Below, piece after piece: positions 23,001 to 35,827 of a stretch of DNA of 64,000 nt. Each line of letters begins with the position of its first letter. Within the stretch, counting starts at the first letter, position 1. The notes below the pieces were generated by a model. That model was not told where the DNA came from. It saw nothing but the letters and a program-made list of their open reading frames with translations, and did not search any database. The stretch comes from Halicephalobus mephisto. Its lineage: Eukaryota; Nematoda; Chromadorea; Rhabditida; Panagrolaimidae. The translations under genes and the position numbers were made by a program. Location of the stretch: NCBI GenBank assembly GCA_009193035.1, contig SWDT01000061.1, positions 62,001 through 126,000 of the forward strand, written 5' to 3'.

Positions 23001-23319
23001 CATTCAAGGAACGGCAATCGATGTTAATGAAGAATTTATTGAAAAAATTTCGAAAATTTCTCAATTATGTTTTATCAATTTTTCCAAAACTAATTTTTCG
23101 TTTGTATTTTTGGAAAAATTGGCCATGGGAAGAAGTAGATTAGAAGTCAAGGCTTATGGAGTAACCGGGACTTACAATCCTAGAAGTCTGGCTTATGCTT
23201 TGGAGAGGATAAGCAAAACCTGCAATATTCGAGTGGACATAGGCATCCCGAAGGCAAACGAAGTCATCAGAATGGCACCCCACTTGAAGCAGTTTTTCGT
23301 ACTTCCTGGACAGAAATAG
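17030..23319 (+). CDS. TONSL: TONSL (tonsoku-like) replication-fork repair protein
   Basis: With MMS22L, TONSL reads newly made histone H4 unmethylated at K20 and supports recombination at broken forks. Nine exons join in frame: 17030-17051, 17094-17321, 17364-18023, 18069-18234, 18456-18723, 18900-19602, 20269-20977, 21926-22635 and 22835-23319, giving 1316 residues. TPR-like helical repeats occupy roughly residues 1-450, an acidic stretch (ESEEKEEIES) follows, and ankyrin repeats span about 529-645 (GETDLHLAC, GGWTPLSEA, GRTPLMEAC). A leucine-rich repeat block closes the protein (LEQLNLAYF, LKFLDISETKL). Domain order equals vertebrate TONSL. Two introns hold large repeats. The start lies in a duplicated promoter segment. 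Confidence 0.92.
19760..20240. repeat. tandem repeat, ~123 bp x 4, in TONSL intron 6
   Basis: Units start ATTACGAAATA near 19763, 19885, 20007 and 20131. The last two are nearly identical (TTGGAATTCCTCTCGGGACC, then TTATAGATAATTTATATATG), and the first is the most diverged. Confidence 0.82.
21003..21890. repeat. foldback element in TONSL intron 7
   Basis: The left end TATCAAAGTTGACGATCGGA is answered at the right end by AATTGTCAACTTTGATA in inverted orientation. Between them, GTTGAC/AAAGTT-type subrepeats run in one direction in the left half and in the opposite direction in the right half. A central block contains TTTTTCGTTCTAAGACACGA, also found in the element at 41310-41921. Confidence 0.72.
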
Positions 23320-23588
23320 GTAATTTTATTTTTTAAATTTACATAATTAGGGTTTTCTAGAAGCTTTTAGAATCTTGTGGGTACTTTTAGAAATTCCCAG
23401 AACCTCATTGAAGCTTTTAGAATCTCATACGGAATTCTAGGAGCTTCCAGAGTTTCTCGGATCTCAAAGTAATCTCCAAAACTATCTAAAATCGAGGATT
23501 CTGGAAGACTAGAAATTTGTGTTGAGGTAATTTCACGACGCCTCCCATTTCCGATTTTTATAATAGTATAATAGTACAATGCTCAACA

Positions 23589-25488
<1,900 letters not shown>

Positions 25489-25974
25489 ATGGCTGACGTT
25501 GTCACTGTTCGTACTCGAAAAGTCTTAACCAACCAACTCCTTGCTCGTAAGCAGATGGTGAGTTTTCCTCCCGAAATACACCGGTAGTTGACACTGTCTT
25601 TTCAGGTTGTTGAAGTCATTCATCCCAATCGCCAAGGTCTTAGCAAAGCTGAAGTCCGCGAATCAGTCGCCAAGATGTTCAAGACCACCTCAGACGTCGT
25701 CGTCCCATTCGGATTCCGTGCTCTCTTCGGTGGTGGAAAAAGCACTGGCTTTGCCTTCGTGTATGACACTCTCGATGCTGCCAAGAAGTTCGAGCCCAAG
25801 TATCGTCTGTTGAGAGTGAGTTTTGTTACGTTGCTTCGCTTTTACTCAACGGCATTTTAGCTCGCTGGCTCCAAGATTGAAAAGAGTGGCCGCAAGCAGC
25901 GCAAGGAACGCAAGAACCGTCAGAAGAAGGTCCGAGGAACCAAGAAGGGAAAGGTCCAAGCCGGCAAGAAATAA
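25489..25974 (+). CDS. rps-24: 40S ribosomal protein S24
   Basis: Component of the small ribosomal subunit (eS24). Three exons, 25489-25557, 25606-25815 and 25861-25974, encode 130 residues, close to the usual 131-133. The family signatures TVRTRKVLTNQLLARKQM, VVPFGFRALFGGGKSTGFA and YDTLDAAKKFEPKYRL are intact, and the basic tail ends KVQAGKK. Codon use is GC-richer than in neighbours, as expected for a highly expressed gene. gfl-1 begins 141 nt downstream on the same strand behind a splice acceptor, so the two may be co-transcribed. Confidence 0.98.
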
Positions 25975-26114
25975 GTTCCTCTCATTGTTTTTTGTTGGTT
26001 TTCATGAATTTCTGGTTATTATAAAATGTGTTAATTACTGGCTTTGTTGTGAGTGCCTGTTCACTTATCGGGATGAAATATTGTCGGTTTTTTAATCAAG
26101 TTTAATTCGCGTAG

Positions 26115-26813
26115 ATGAACAGGGATCGGATTGCCGGGACGACCATTGTGAAGCCCATCATCTACGGTAATCGAGCTCAACCACTTCCTCAGAAGAACGC
26201 AAAAGGCCATACTCATCAATGGACCGTCTACGTAAAGCCGTACTATGTTGAGCGCTTGGGAGCCTTCATCAGGAGGGTCCAGTTCAAGCTTCATCCAGAC
26301 TACGAAGACAACACCAGAAGTGAGTTTTGCTTGAGAGGGAGTGATTTTGGTTTTGTGCTTTTAGACGTAGACAGTGAACCATTTGAAGTGACGGAGACTG
26401 GTTGGGGAGAATTCACTGTTCAAATTCGAATTTACTTTACTGATAGCCAGGAGAAACAGGCAAATTGCCAACATTATCTCGCTTTACATGCCCCGATTGT
26501 CACTTATGAAGACAACATCCCGATTGTAATTAAGGAAGTATATGATGAACTGGTTTTCATCAGTCCAACTAACAAAATGTACGATATCTTGAATGACACC
26601 TCAGAAGTAAAACCTCATGATCCGAGTCTTTGGCACTTTGACTATCCCACTTTGATTCAGGAAAGCAATTCGAATTTGAAAGCTTTAGCTGATCAAGCAG
26701 AAAAAGAAGTCGAAGAATTATCCGAAGCCATCAGAACTGTCGGAAGTGCATTGCAACACTATCGAGAACAACTCAAACAAGCTCAGAAAGACAAAGCAAC
26801 AAAAAAAGAATGA
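26115..26813 (+). CDS. gfl-1: YEATS-domain protein GAS41
   Basis: GAS41/YEATS4 reads acylated histone H3 and is a subunit of the SRCAP and TIP60 chromatin complexes. Two exons, 26115-26319 and 26365-26813, encode 217 residues (human 227). The YEATS core is clear: GHTHQWTVYVKPY, IRRVQFKLHPDYEDNTR, PFEVTETGWGEFTVQIRIYF. A C-terminal coiled-coil ends the protein (QAEKEVEELSEAIRTVGSAL). The 45-nt intron has standard GTGAG and TTTTAG ends, is a multiple of three and contains no stop, so its retention would insert 15 residues into the YEATS domain. A CGCGTAG acceptor directly abuts the ATG, suggesting trans-splicing downstream of rps-24. Confidence 0.96.
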   Translation: MNRDRIAGTTIVKPIIYGNRAQPLPQKNAKGHTHQWTVYVKPYYVERLGAFIRRVQFKLHPDYEDNTRSEFCLRGSDFGFVLLDVDSEPFEVTETGWGEFTVQIRIYFTDSQEKQANCQHYLALHAPIVTYEDNIPIVIKEVYDELVFISPTNKMYDILNDTSEVKPHDPSLWHFDYPTLIQESNSNLKALADQAEKEVEELSEAIRTVGSALQHYREQLKQAQKDKATKKE

Positions 26814-26916
26814 ATGTAATTTGGTATTTTTTCACTTGATCTCACGATGTAACATTTTTTACTTTTGGAAACGAGTAAACGATCGATTGACAATATTGGT
26901 GTTACTGTGCGGGGTG

Positions 26917-26927
26917 TTTTGGCGCGC
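26917..26927 (+). promoter_or_regulatory. E2F-like site TTTTGGCGCGC upstream of ORC4
   Basis: TTTTGGCGCGC matches the E2F consensus TTTSSCGC and lies about 60 nt before the ORC4 ATG, in the 172-bp gap after gfl-1. No good TTTCAG acceptor is seen in that gap, which favours an independent promoter for ORC4. Confidence 0.5.
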
Positions 26928-26985
26928 TTTTTTGAGTCTGAAAATTTTTGGTTTTTCCGGCTGTTTGGATTTTTTGAGTTTTGAG

Positions 26986-29783
26986 ATGTCAGAAAAATCT
27001 CTCTTGTTGGATTATATCGCTGCGGAATTAGTTAATCTTGATGAACAATTTAAGTAAGTTGAGTTTTGTTTGAAATTGATATATGAAAAATTAAATTTTA
27101 GAGAATTGGAATCTGTTTTTAGTGATTTTATATTGACTAATGTTGGAAAAACTTGTCTGGTTGTAGGACCACCTTTATCTGGAAAAACTAGCTTGATTAA
27201 AGCAGTATCTAAGAAATTTGGGACAGATATTCTTGAAAAATCAACGAGAACGATAGATGGGACGTTTTGTGATGATTCTGATGGAACGGAATTGCTTAAA
27301 AACATAGATAAAAATGTAAGGAATTTTTATTATTTTAGTTATTTTTAGGAATGAATGTTATTTCGAATGAATTTAAGTAATTTCAAAAATATATATATTA
27401 TTTGGATGATTTTAAGTGATTTTAGGTAAAGAACGGTTTTATTTTTGGATGTATTTTATTAAACATTTTTAAAAACTTATTTTAGATAATTTTAAATCTT
27501 TCTTATGAAAATAGTGTTATTTCGGATGAATTCAAGTAATTTAAAAAATATATATATTATTTTGGATGATTTTAAATGATTTTAGGTAAAGAACGGTTTT
27601 CGTTTTGGATGTTTTCTGATTAAACATAAAAAACTTATTTTTGATAATTTTAAATCTTTCTTATGAAAATAGTGTTATTTCGAATGAATTTAAGTAATTA
27701 AAAATATATATATTATTTTGAATGATTTTAAATGATTTTAGGTAAAGAACGGTTTTCGTTTTGGATGTTTTCTGATTAAACGTAAAAAACTTATTTTAGA
27801 TAATTTTAAATCTTTCTTATGAAAATAGTGTTATTTCGAATGAATTTAAGTAATTAAAAATATATATATTATTTTGGATAATTTTGAATATTTTTAAAGA
27901 AGAATGTTTCTAGTTTTGAATATTTTTTTATTAAATTACTTTTCAGAAGAAATATTTTTAATTTTAGATATTTTAAATTACTTTTTTCCAGGAAAGAATG
28001 CTGTTAATTGTGGATAATTTTGAACAATTTGCGATGAGATCGAGACAACAGTTGCTGTACACGATCATGAACCAAGCGTGTTCCTCGAAATGTCTCGTTA
28101 TTTTGACTTCTAGAGATATGGTACAATTTTTACTTTTTAAAATTTAAAAATTCTTTTACTTCTTAAATTTTTAAAATTCTTTTACTTTTTAAATTTTAAA
28201 ACTTTTTTACTTTTTAAATTTTAAAACTTTTTTAATTTTTAAAGAATTTTTTTTAATTTTTTAATTTTTTTGTTTTTTTTTAAATTTTATTGAATTATTT
28301 CAGACGTGTGTTGAAAGATTTGAAAAACGAGTAAGATCAAGAATGTCCCAGAAAAAAATAAATTTACAATCAGAATCTAATGTGTCTCCTGTCCAGGCCT
28401 TGCTTCGGTTTCTTCTTCCAGAAAATTGGAAAAACGAAAAAAAAACCAGTGTTGCAGCAGGTCGATGGAAGCTCAGATGTAATGTATGTCGAACAATTTT
28501 TATTTTAATGTTGCTTTAATCTTCCAGAATCCTACAAAATTAAAAAAAACATTTGAAAATTACAAATTCTGCAAGTTTTAGGAATTTGTATTGACGGAAT
28601 TTTTGATATTTTTAATTTTCACAAATAATAGGATTCTGGAAGTTGCTAAGAAGTTCCAGAAATTCGTCTTGAGACCAAATTCTGAATTTTATTACAGTAT
28701 GATTCTGAATTTCTGAGAAGTTCTAGAAATTCGTCTTAAGACTTACTTCTGAATTTTATTACAGTATGATTCTGGAAGGTTCTAAGAAGTTCTAGAAATT
28801 CGTCTTGAGACCGAGTTTTGAATTTTATTACAGTATGATTCTGAGAAGTTCTAGAAATTCGCATCGAGACCTATTTTTAAATTCCATTACAGTATGATTC
28901 TGAGAAGTTCTAGAAATTCACATGGAGACCATTTTGTGGTTGTTTTTAACTTTTACAGTAATATGATTGATTTCAGATGATTGAACCGACTGGATTTGTC
29001 GCTCGAGAACTTGAAAGATTACTGATGCTATCCGTGGGAAGTGGTTACTGTAGACTGAAACAACTAGCTATGATGCTTGTGGCGGCTTCATACGACAAAG
29101 AAGTGACGAATTTTAATGACAATATTGTTGAATTTATTCAAGTCGTTTCTCCAAACAGCTCGACGATCGAACAATATCTAAAACGTAAGAATTTTTTTAA
29201 ATTTTAAAAATTTAAATTTTTTCTAATTTTAAAAATTAATTTTTTTTTTCTAATTTTAACAATTTTATTTTTTTTAATTTCTAAAATTTAAATTTTAAAA
29301 ATTTTATTTTTTTTTTAATTTCTAAAATTTAAATTTTAACAAATTTACTTTTTTCCAATTTCTAAAATTTTATTTTTTTCTAATTTTAAAAATTTACTTT
29401 TTTTTAATTTCTAAGATTTTTTTTAATTTTAAAAATTTATTTTTTCAGTGTTCGAAATTCAAGAACTTTTTATTCTTGAAATCATCAGACGACTTTCGGA
29501 GAGAATGGGTGATCGGAATATCCATCAAGTCAACATCTACCGTACTTTTCACAGACTTTTCAGATCGACGAATAGAAAACAAAGATCGAAACGTGTTGTT
29601 TATTGGCTTCTCCAGAATCTGAAAATGAAGAGAATCATCGATTTCAAGCCCGGAAGTGACAAAGCTCAACCGGACTTCAAATCGGTCCATTTGGTCGTTT
29701 CGGACAACTTGGTCAAAAAAGTTTGGAATCAAGTATCTAAGAAATCTTTCCTTGCAGATGTTTTTTTTCATTGTCAAATTTGA
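26986..29783 (+). CDS. ORC4: origin recognition complex subunit 4
   Basis: AAA+ subunit of the origin recognition complex. Six exons, 26986-27053, 27102-27315, 27992-28120, 28304-28483, 28977-29184 and 29449-29783, encode 377 residues (human 436). The P-loop is GPPLSGKTS. The Walker B strand reads LLIVDNFEQF, with Asn where human ORC4 has Glu (FILDEFDLF). FEKRVRSRMSQKKI matches the conserved LEKRVKSRFSHRQI of ORC4, and the C-terminal winged-helix region (FEIQELFILEIIRRL, VNIYRTFHRLFRS) aligns with the family. The segment between P-loop and Walker B is shortened. Introns 2 and 4 are filled with tandem repeats. The ATG is preceded by an E2F-like site. Confidence 0.88.
27340..27900. repeat. tandem repeat, ~150 bp x 4, in ORC4 intron 2
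   Basis: Copies of GGTAAAGAACGGTTTTCGTT start near 27425, 27584 and 27741, with GAAAATAGTGTTATTTCG and AAAATATATATATTATTT in each unit. The units are highly similar, indicating recent expansion. Confidence 0.82.
28560..28960. repeat. tandem repeat, ~75 bp x 5, in ORC4 intron 4
   Basis: Each unit carries ATTACAGTATGATTCTG followed by GAAGTTCTAGAAATTCG and a GAGACC tail. TTCTAGAA is a palindrome that is also the core of heat-shock elements, but the spacing does not form a full trimer. Confidence 0.8.
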
Positions 29784-30031
29784 ATTTTTTCGTTAATCGG
29801 AATTAAAATTGAACTTTAAATTTGAAACACGTCCAGGGCTACAGTAATCCTGGGATTACAGTATTTTTTAAATTTGTTTTTGAAAAAATTAAGTTTGATC
29901 ATAATGGGATTAGTAGGAAAAACGATCGTTAGGTTGTCGAATCTTTAATGACGTCATAGGAATAGTGTTGGATCGTGGTGGGATTTCTGGTCCATGTGGA
30001 GATGATAAATAAGTACAAAATTTATTCATTA

Positions 30032-30367
30032 AGCCCGGAGGCATAAAATACAATAAAATTCAATAATTTTGGAAAAGTTTGAATTTCCCGCCAAAACACA
30101 ACCATAAATGCTTCTTGTACTTCAGGGTATTTCCTTTCGGGACCAACGCTGTCCGGGTTTGTATTCAAATTGATAGATGCATGACCCAACAGATTTACTG
30201 AGCCCGGAGGCATGAGGTACAATAAAACTCAATAATTTTTAAACAGTTTGAATTTCCCACCAAAACACAACTATAAATCCTCCTTTTGCCTCAGGGTATT
30301 TCCTTTCGGGACCAACGCTGTCCGGGTTTGTATTCAAATTGATAGATGTATGATCCAACACAAACAT
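30032..30367. repeat. tandem duplication, ~168 bp x 2
   Basis: AGCCCGGAGGCAT begins each unit (30033 and 30201), and TATTTCCTTTCGGGACCAAC followed by GCTGTCCGGGTTTGTATTC closes it, with very high identity in the last 60 bp. The first unit contains TTTCCCGCCAAA at 30084-30095, a full E2F-type site; the second has TTTCCCACCAAA. Confidence 0.85.
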
Positions 30368-30531
30368 TGGGTAATGACAACCTCCTTCAGTCAATTTTTG
30401 AAGAACTTCAAAAAATCAAAATCAGAAACGAAGAGAGCACTAATCCGAAGATCCTCATCGTCATCATCCGTCTTCTCCAGAGCTATCAAATTCAAACTAA
30501 TTCGAAAATCAAGGAATCCAAATTCAAATAA
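30346..30531 (+). other. possible small gene after the 168-bp duplication
   Basis: An ATG at 30346 opens a 61-codon frame (MYDPTQTLGNDNLLQSIFEE, then KILIVIIRLLQSYQ) with a hydrophobic helix and good sequence variety, followed by compositionally simple DNA. A second frame is also open over the same bases. No homologue is recognised; no splice sites were confirmed. Confidence 0.2.
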
Positions 30532-30934
30532 AAAAATTCCAGAATTCCTTATCAAAATTTCCAAAAATTCCAGAATCCTAAATTTTCTAAACTTCCATCA
30601 AATTTCCAAAAATCAACTAAATTCAAAAACCTAAATTTTTCAAAATAATTTTCTTCCTGTATCCAAAAAAAATCAATTCTGCACTTCATTTGAAAAATTC
30701 CCTCAAATCATTTCAAAAATACACAAAAATAAAAATGTACTTGAGAAAGAGATCTGCGCCAAAATTACACATACAAGATGGAATCGATACACGCTCATTA
30801 AATTCTACAGGACACCGTTTCAATAACTCCTGGACTACAGTACCAAAGAGGATCAGAATCCACGCGACCTAAAAAAAATGTGAAACTTTGGCGAGACTGG
30901 CTAACAGAGAACAAAAAAAACGAAGGTTCTCGAT
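30532..30934. other. intergenic, low-complexity plus macoilin 3' flank
   Basis: AATTCC/AAAATT-type simple sequence to about 30720, then mixed DNA. A 45-codon frame at 30735-30872 (MYLRKRSAPKLHIQDG...) has no support beyond being open. Confidence 0.35.
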
Positions 30935-33900
30935 CTAATTCGAGTGGGTTGTAGCCACATGTTGTGAAACATCCAACGGTATTCCCATAATTTGGGCCAA
31001 TGTTGTCGGAGAATCTCGCAAATATTCAGAAGGACTTGACCGGATTCCGGTTAATCCAGAAAATGGATTTCCCATAATTTGATTATCCAAATCAATAAAT
31101 CTCGAAACAGGTGGTGATGATGATGAACCAATCATTGTCGGTGATACTCTAAAAATATCCCCATTGCTTCCAGTAACAGTATTCGAATTTTCGTTATCTT
31201 CTATAATTCCCATTGATTTCATTTTCGCTTGAAGAGTGTCAATTTTCGCTTTCGAAGTCTTCAAAGCCAAAAAAAGATCTTGTTTAACTCGATTTTCTTC
31301 AGATAATGCTTTCTTCAACTGGGCATTTTCGTGTTCCAAACGTGATACTGTCAACGAACCCTAAAAAATTTCTATAATTTAAATAATAAAATACAAAACC
31401 TTACATCATCAGCATTCTTCTGTGCTAGACTTTTCTGATTTTGCATTTCCTTCAATTTTGTCTCCAATTTAATAGACAAATCTTCTTTGTTCCGGACTTC
31501 CGATCGGCTCTTTTTCAATTCATTTTCTAATTTGGTGATTTTCGTTTTCAAAGATTCCACAAAAGCATCACTGAAAATTTTTATAATTAAATATCATTGA
31601 AAATTTTTATAATTGAATTTCTGTAAAAATTTCAAAATCAAATTGAAAATTTTCCATAATTTTTTGAATATTTCTAAAATTTCATAGAAATCTCAAAAAT
31701 CAAATTCAAAATTTTAATTTAATAAAAAATCAAAAATAAAATCTTTTAAAAAAACAGAAATAAAAGTTGTTAAAATTTTTTCGATAAAAATATTAAGAAT
31801 CTCATGAAAAATACAGTAACTTGTACATTCATTTTTTGCGACAATTTATAAATTTTCTAAAATTACGTCTGAATAAAATCAAAATATAAGAATTCCTGAT
31901 TACGATTTTTATATTATTTGATTTTAATTGAGTAAAATCGATGAAAAAATTACATTCTAATATAAAATTGATTCTGAATATATTCAACTTGATACTTTTT
32001 AAACTAAAAACAAACATGTTCCAAACACGTCGATTACATTCAGTTAAATTCACTTTTCTGTTAGAATCCAATCTTGTCACATATTCCACTCAATTAAAAT
32101 AAAATAATATAAAAACTGTAATCAAAAACTATTACATCTCAATTCCGTCCAGTTAAAAATAATTTCAAAAAACTTGCCAAAAATAAATTTCATTATTTTT
32201 AAAATTAAAAATTACTTCTAATTTTAACATATTTCAAAAAATTTGCCAAAAATAAATTTCATTATTTTTGAAATTAAAAATTACTTCTAATTTTAACATA
32301 TTTCAAAAAATTTGCCAAAAATAAATTTCATTATTTTTAAAATTAAAAATCATTTCTAATTTTAACATATTTCAAAACTTACTTAGTTTTAGCATCAAAT
32401 GTCCCTGTTCTCATTGCAGCCGTCCTTTCCATCATGAGTTCTTTCTCGATCTGATCCTTTCTATTCTGGGCATCTAGGATCCTTTTCTCCAAATTAGCAA
32501 TTGTAATTTTATTTTGTTCTTGTTGTTTAATTATAGCCTTATATTTCATATCTAATTGTTCATACCTCATTCGATATTGTTGAACTTCATTTTTTGCTGA
32601 TTTTTCAAATTGATGTAAACCAGAAATTTGTTCTCTAAGTTCACTTTCTACAAGTCTCGCAGCTCTAATGTCCGTTTTTAATCTTTCTATTTCATCCTCT
32701 TTTTTTTCTTCTTGTTTTCCTTTTCTATTTTTAATTCCATTAGAACATTGAATTTCAAATTCGCCTTCAGGAGAATCCATTGTTGATGTTCTTTTTTTAT
32801 TTTTCTTTTTATTATTCATCCAACCATTTTTAGAATTTCTTTCATTTATTTCCATCGTATTTGTCATAATACTTTCTCTATCACTTTCATCATCAGCATT
32901 CTGCGATCCATCTCCACTTGTCGATATCTGGTCATCTTGATCATTCCCTATGGCTACTGTCGCATCAGTTTTACTGCCAGAAACATATATTGCATGTTCA
33001 ACAACAGCATTACCGGTAGATCGAACAATTGAAAATATCGACAGCAGCCAATTTACGAAAAAACTTTGAATTTGTAATATCAACCATGCAGAACCAGATA
33101 TTAATCCTAATGAATTTTTAGGAAATTGATAATCTTCATCACCTCCTGAATCTCCTGTTCCACCATCTTCACTATTAACTAAATGAGATCCATTTGACCT
33201 TGATGTAATCGACGAAACAGAATTCTTATGTTTTGTATTTTTCGAAATATGTCCATTTGCAGATCCATTTTGATGTTTCAAACTTCCTGATGGTTTACTT
33301 TTTGGTTTTTTAGTATACGGTACTCCATCTACCGAAGACTTTAGAGTTTGCGAAGATCCATGTCCTAATTTATCAAAAATCGAAGGTACAGGTCCATTAG
33401 AGGAAAATCCATATCTAGGTTCATCTAGGAAGTCGCTTCCCGTCGGATCCAGTTCAAAATCTAAAAAATTTAAATTACACAAAAGTCTTCAAATTTGTAC
33501 AAAATCCTAAACTAATTTCCAAAATTCATAAAAATTCTATAAAAACTTCAAATTGATATAAAACTTCAAATTAATATAAAACTTTAAAGTTAATATAGAA
33601 TTTCAAAATTAATATAAAACTTCAAATTGATATAAAATTCTCACCTAAAGCTTCACCTTCGAGAGCTAAATGTTGTCTAGTGTTGATTTCGTGGCGCTTT
33701 TTCCCTTCATAAACCATTGGGATCGCTTCTGTTAAAATTTTGTCAAATATTTCGTTTTTTCTTTGGACACTTTCCCTTCTTTTTTCATATAACCAATCCG
33801 AAACAATTCCCTTCAATCTAAATCCAAAAGTAACTAGAGGGAATCCGAGAGAATGTGAAGCAAATATCCGATACAATGCGAGTCTCGTTGTAGACATCTG

Positions 33901-35827
33901 ATTAGCTAAGAAAGCATCCGTTACTGTAGGCAGTAAAGATGCCGTCAACAGGAGACTCCGTGACTCGTACCAATGTGGATTCGTGATTTGATATCGCAAA
34001 AAGTACTCGAAACAGACAAACAGCACACAAAACCCGATTACCGGTGGACTTAATCCGCGGTCAACTGAAATTACATATATTAATCAAAACATTCACATAT
34101 AAATCAAGTAATTCATATAAAAACTAGGTAATCTATATACAAATCAAGTAATTCATATATAAATCACGTAATCTATATATAAATTACATAATTCACATAT
34201 AAATTGAATAACTTATATATAAATTACATAATTCATATATAAATCACGTAATCTATATATAAATTACATAATTCACATATAAATTGAATAACTTATATAT
34301 AAATTACATAATTCATATATAAATCATGTAATCTGTATATAAATTACATAATTCACATATAAATTGAATAATTTATATATAAATTAATATTTTTATATAT
34401 AAATTAAACAATAAACTTACTCGTTTGATAGGTAAACTGAAGCCAAACATAGGTGCTGGCGAAGAAGAGTAATTGTTGCACCGGTAAAAATAAATAGCAA
34501 ATGAGATCCGATGTTAGTGTTAAAAAAAGATAGAATATTGAAAACGTCTGAAAATATTTTAAAATAATTATTTAAATAATTATTAACTTACAGAATGGAA
34601 CCTCAAAGTACCATTCGGAGCTCCGACAATTTCACTATAATGACGAACAAAGAGCAAAATCGGCCATCCGAGTTCAAGTCTACATCCAACCACCAGATCG
34701 ATAGTGATACAGGATATCCAGATAGAAAACAGCTTCAAATATCCAAAAGTCGATGTACTGAAATTTTTAATTATAAAAATAAAAAAATTAAAATTTCTAA
34801 ATTTTTAATAACTTCTGGAATCTAAAAAATTCAAAATTCTTTAAAATTCCAAAAATTCCCATGAGATTCTTAAATTTTTTAATTTTTTATAAAATTCCAA
34901 TTTGCAAAATCTTAAAAGATTTCGTAATTTTTTAAAAATAATTATATAATTTCCAGTATTAAAAAACCTCCAAAACATAAAATTTAAAAAAAAATTTAAA
35001 AGAATTTTAGAAAATTTAAAGATTTAAAACCAGTTAATCTGTTTTTTCTCATTTCTAACCAATTTTGCCAATTATTCACGAGTCACTTAGAAGGTCAAAT
35101 TCCATTTCAGAAGCTATTTAAAAATCGAAATTTTTCTAAAATTCTCAAATTTCATCAACAGGTATATTTTACTTCATAACCGAAAAGCAGACGTGAGAAT
35201 CTCGAGAAAAAGCTTTCAAAAAATCAATTAGTCTTTCGAAATCCAGTTGAAAGTAATCCTGAAGAAGTGAAAACTAATAATTCCGCAAGACAAGATTACT
35301 AAATACGGGATATTTACGGAGTAGTAAGTAGAGCAGGTTAAAGAAGAGTTTATAGGGATTTTGGAAGAGTTAAGGAAAAATTTAAATTCAAAAAATTTAG
35401 AAAATTTTAAAAAATAAAAAAATTCCAATAAAATTAAGAACAATTTAGATAAATTTTGAGAAATTTGAAGAATTTTGTAAAGTTTTGAAAAAATTAAAGA
35501 AATTCCAAAAAGTTTAGGAAAATTTTGAACAAATTCAAAAAAATTAGGAACAATTTAGACTTTGGAAAAAATTTAGGAATGTTTTGGAGAAATTTAATAA
35601 TTTTAGGAATATTTGAAAAGAATTAAAGAAGATTTTAGGAATGTTTTGGAGAAATTTTATAATTTTAGGAATATTTGAAAAGAATTAAAGAAGATTTTAG
35701 GGTAGTTCAGGGGGTTTAGGGGATGATAGAAAACTTACTTGAAGTAGACGGACTCGGTGAACCTGGACTTCTTGACCGTCCGACGGTACTGTCGGCCTTC
35801 TAGGGCTCTGGTCCGTTTCATCATCAT
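30935..35827 (-). CDS. maco-1: macoilin (neuronal ER membrane protein)
   Basis: Macoilin is a multi-pass ER protein of neurons that affects excitability. Seven exons join in frame: 35827-35739, 34757-34592, 34547-34421, 34064-33645, 33460-32383, 31570-31405 and 31360-30935, giving 823 residues. The N-terminal third holds about five membrane segments (YLKLFSIWISCITIDLVVG, FSIFYLFLTLTSDLICYLFL, QQLLFFASTYVWLQ), matching TMEM57. HSLGFPLVTFGFRLKG equals the conserved HCIGYPVVTLGFGFK block. A long Ser/Asn/Lys-rich linker follows, then coiled-coils (ARLVESELREQISGLHQFE; KKALSEENRVKQDLFLALK). Three ATGs in a row (35827, 35824, 35821) precede KRTRALEGRQYRR; which is used cannot be told. Introns carry short tandem repeats. 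Confidence 0.94.
32190..32382. repeat. tandem repeat, ~70 bp x 3, in macoilin intron 5
   Basis: CAAAAAATTTGCCAAAAATA and TTTCTAATTTTAACATATTT alternate three times right up to the donor of exon 5. Confidence 0.78.
34080..34410. repeat. TATATAAATTACATAATTCA tandem repeat in macoilin intron 3
   Basis: Short units of 17-18 bp (CATATATAAATCACGTAAT and variants) are organised into a higher-order unit of about 85 bp repeated three times. Confidence 0.75.
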
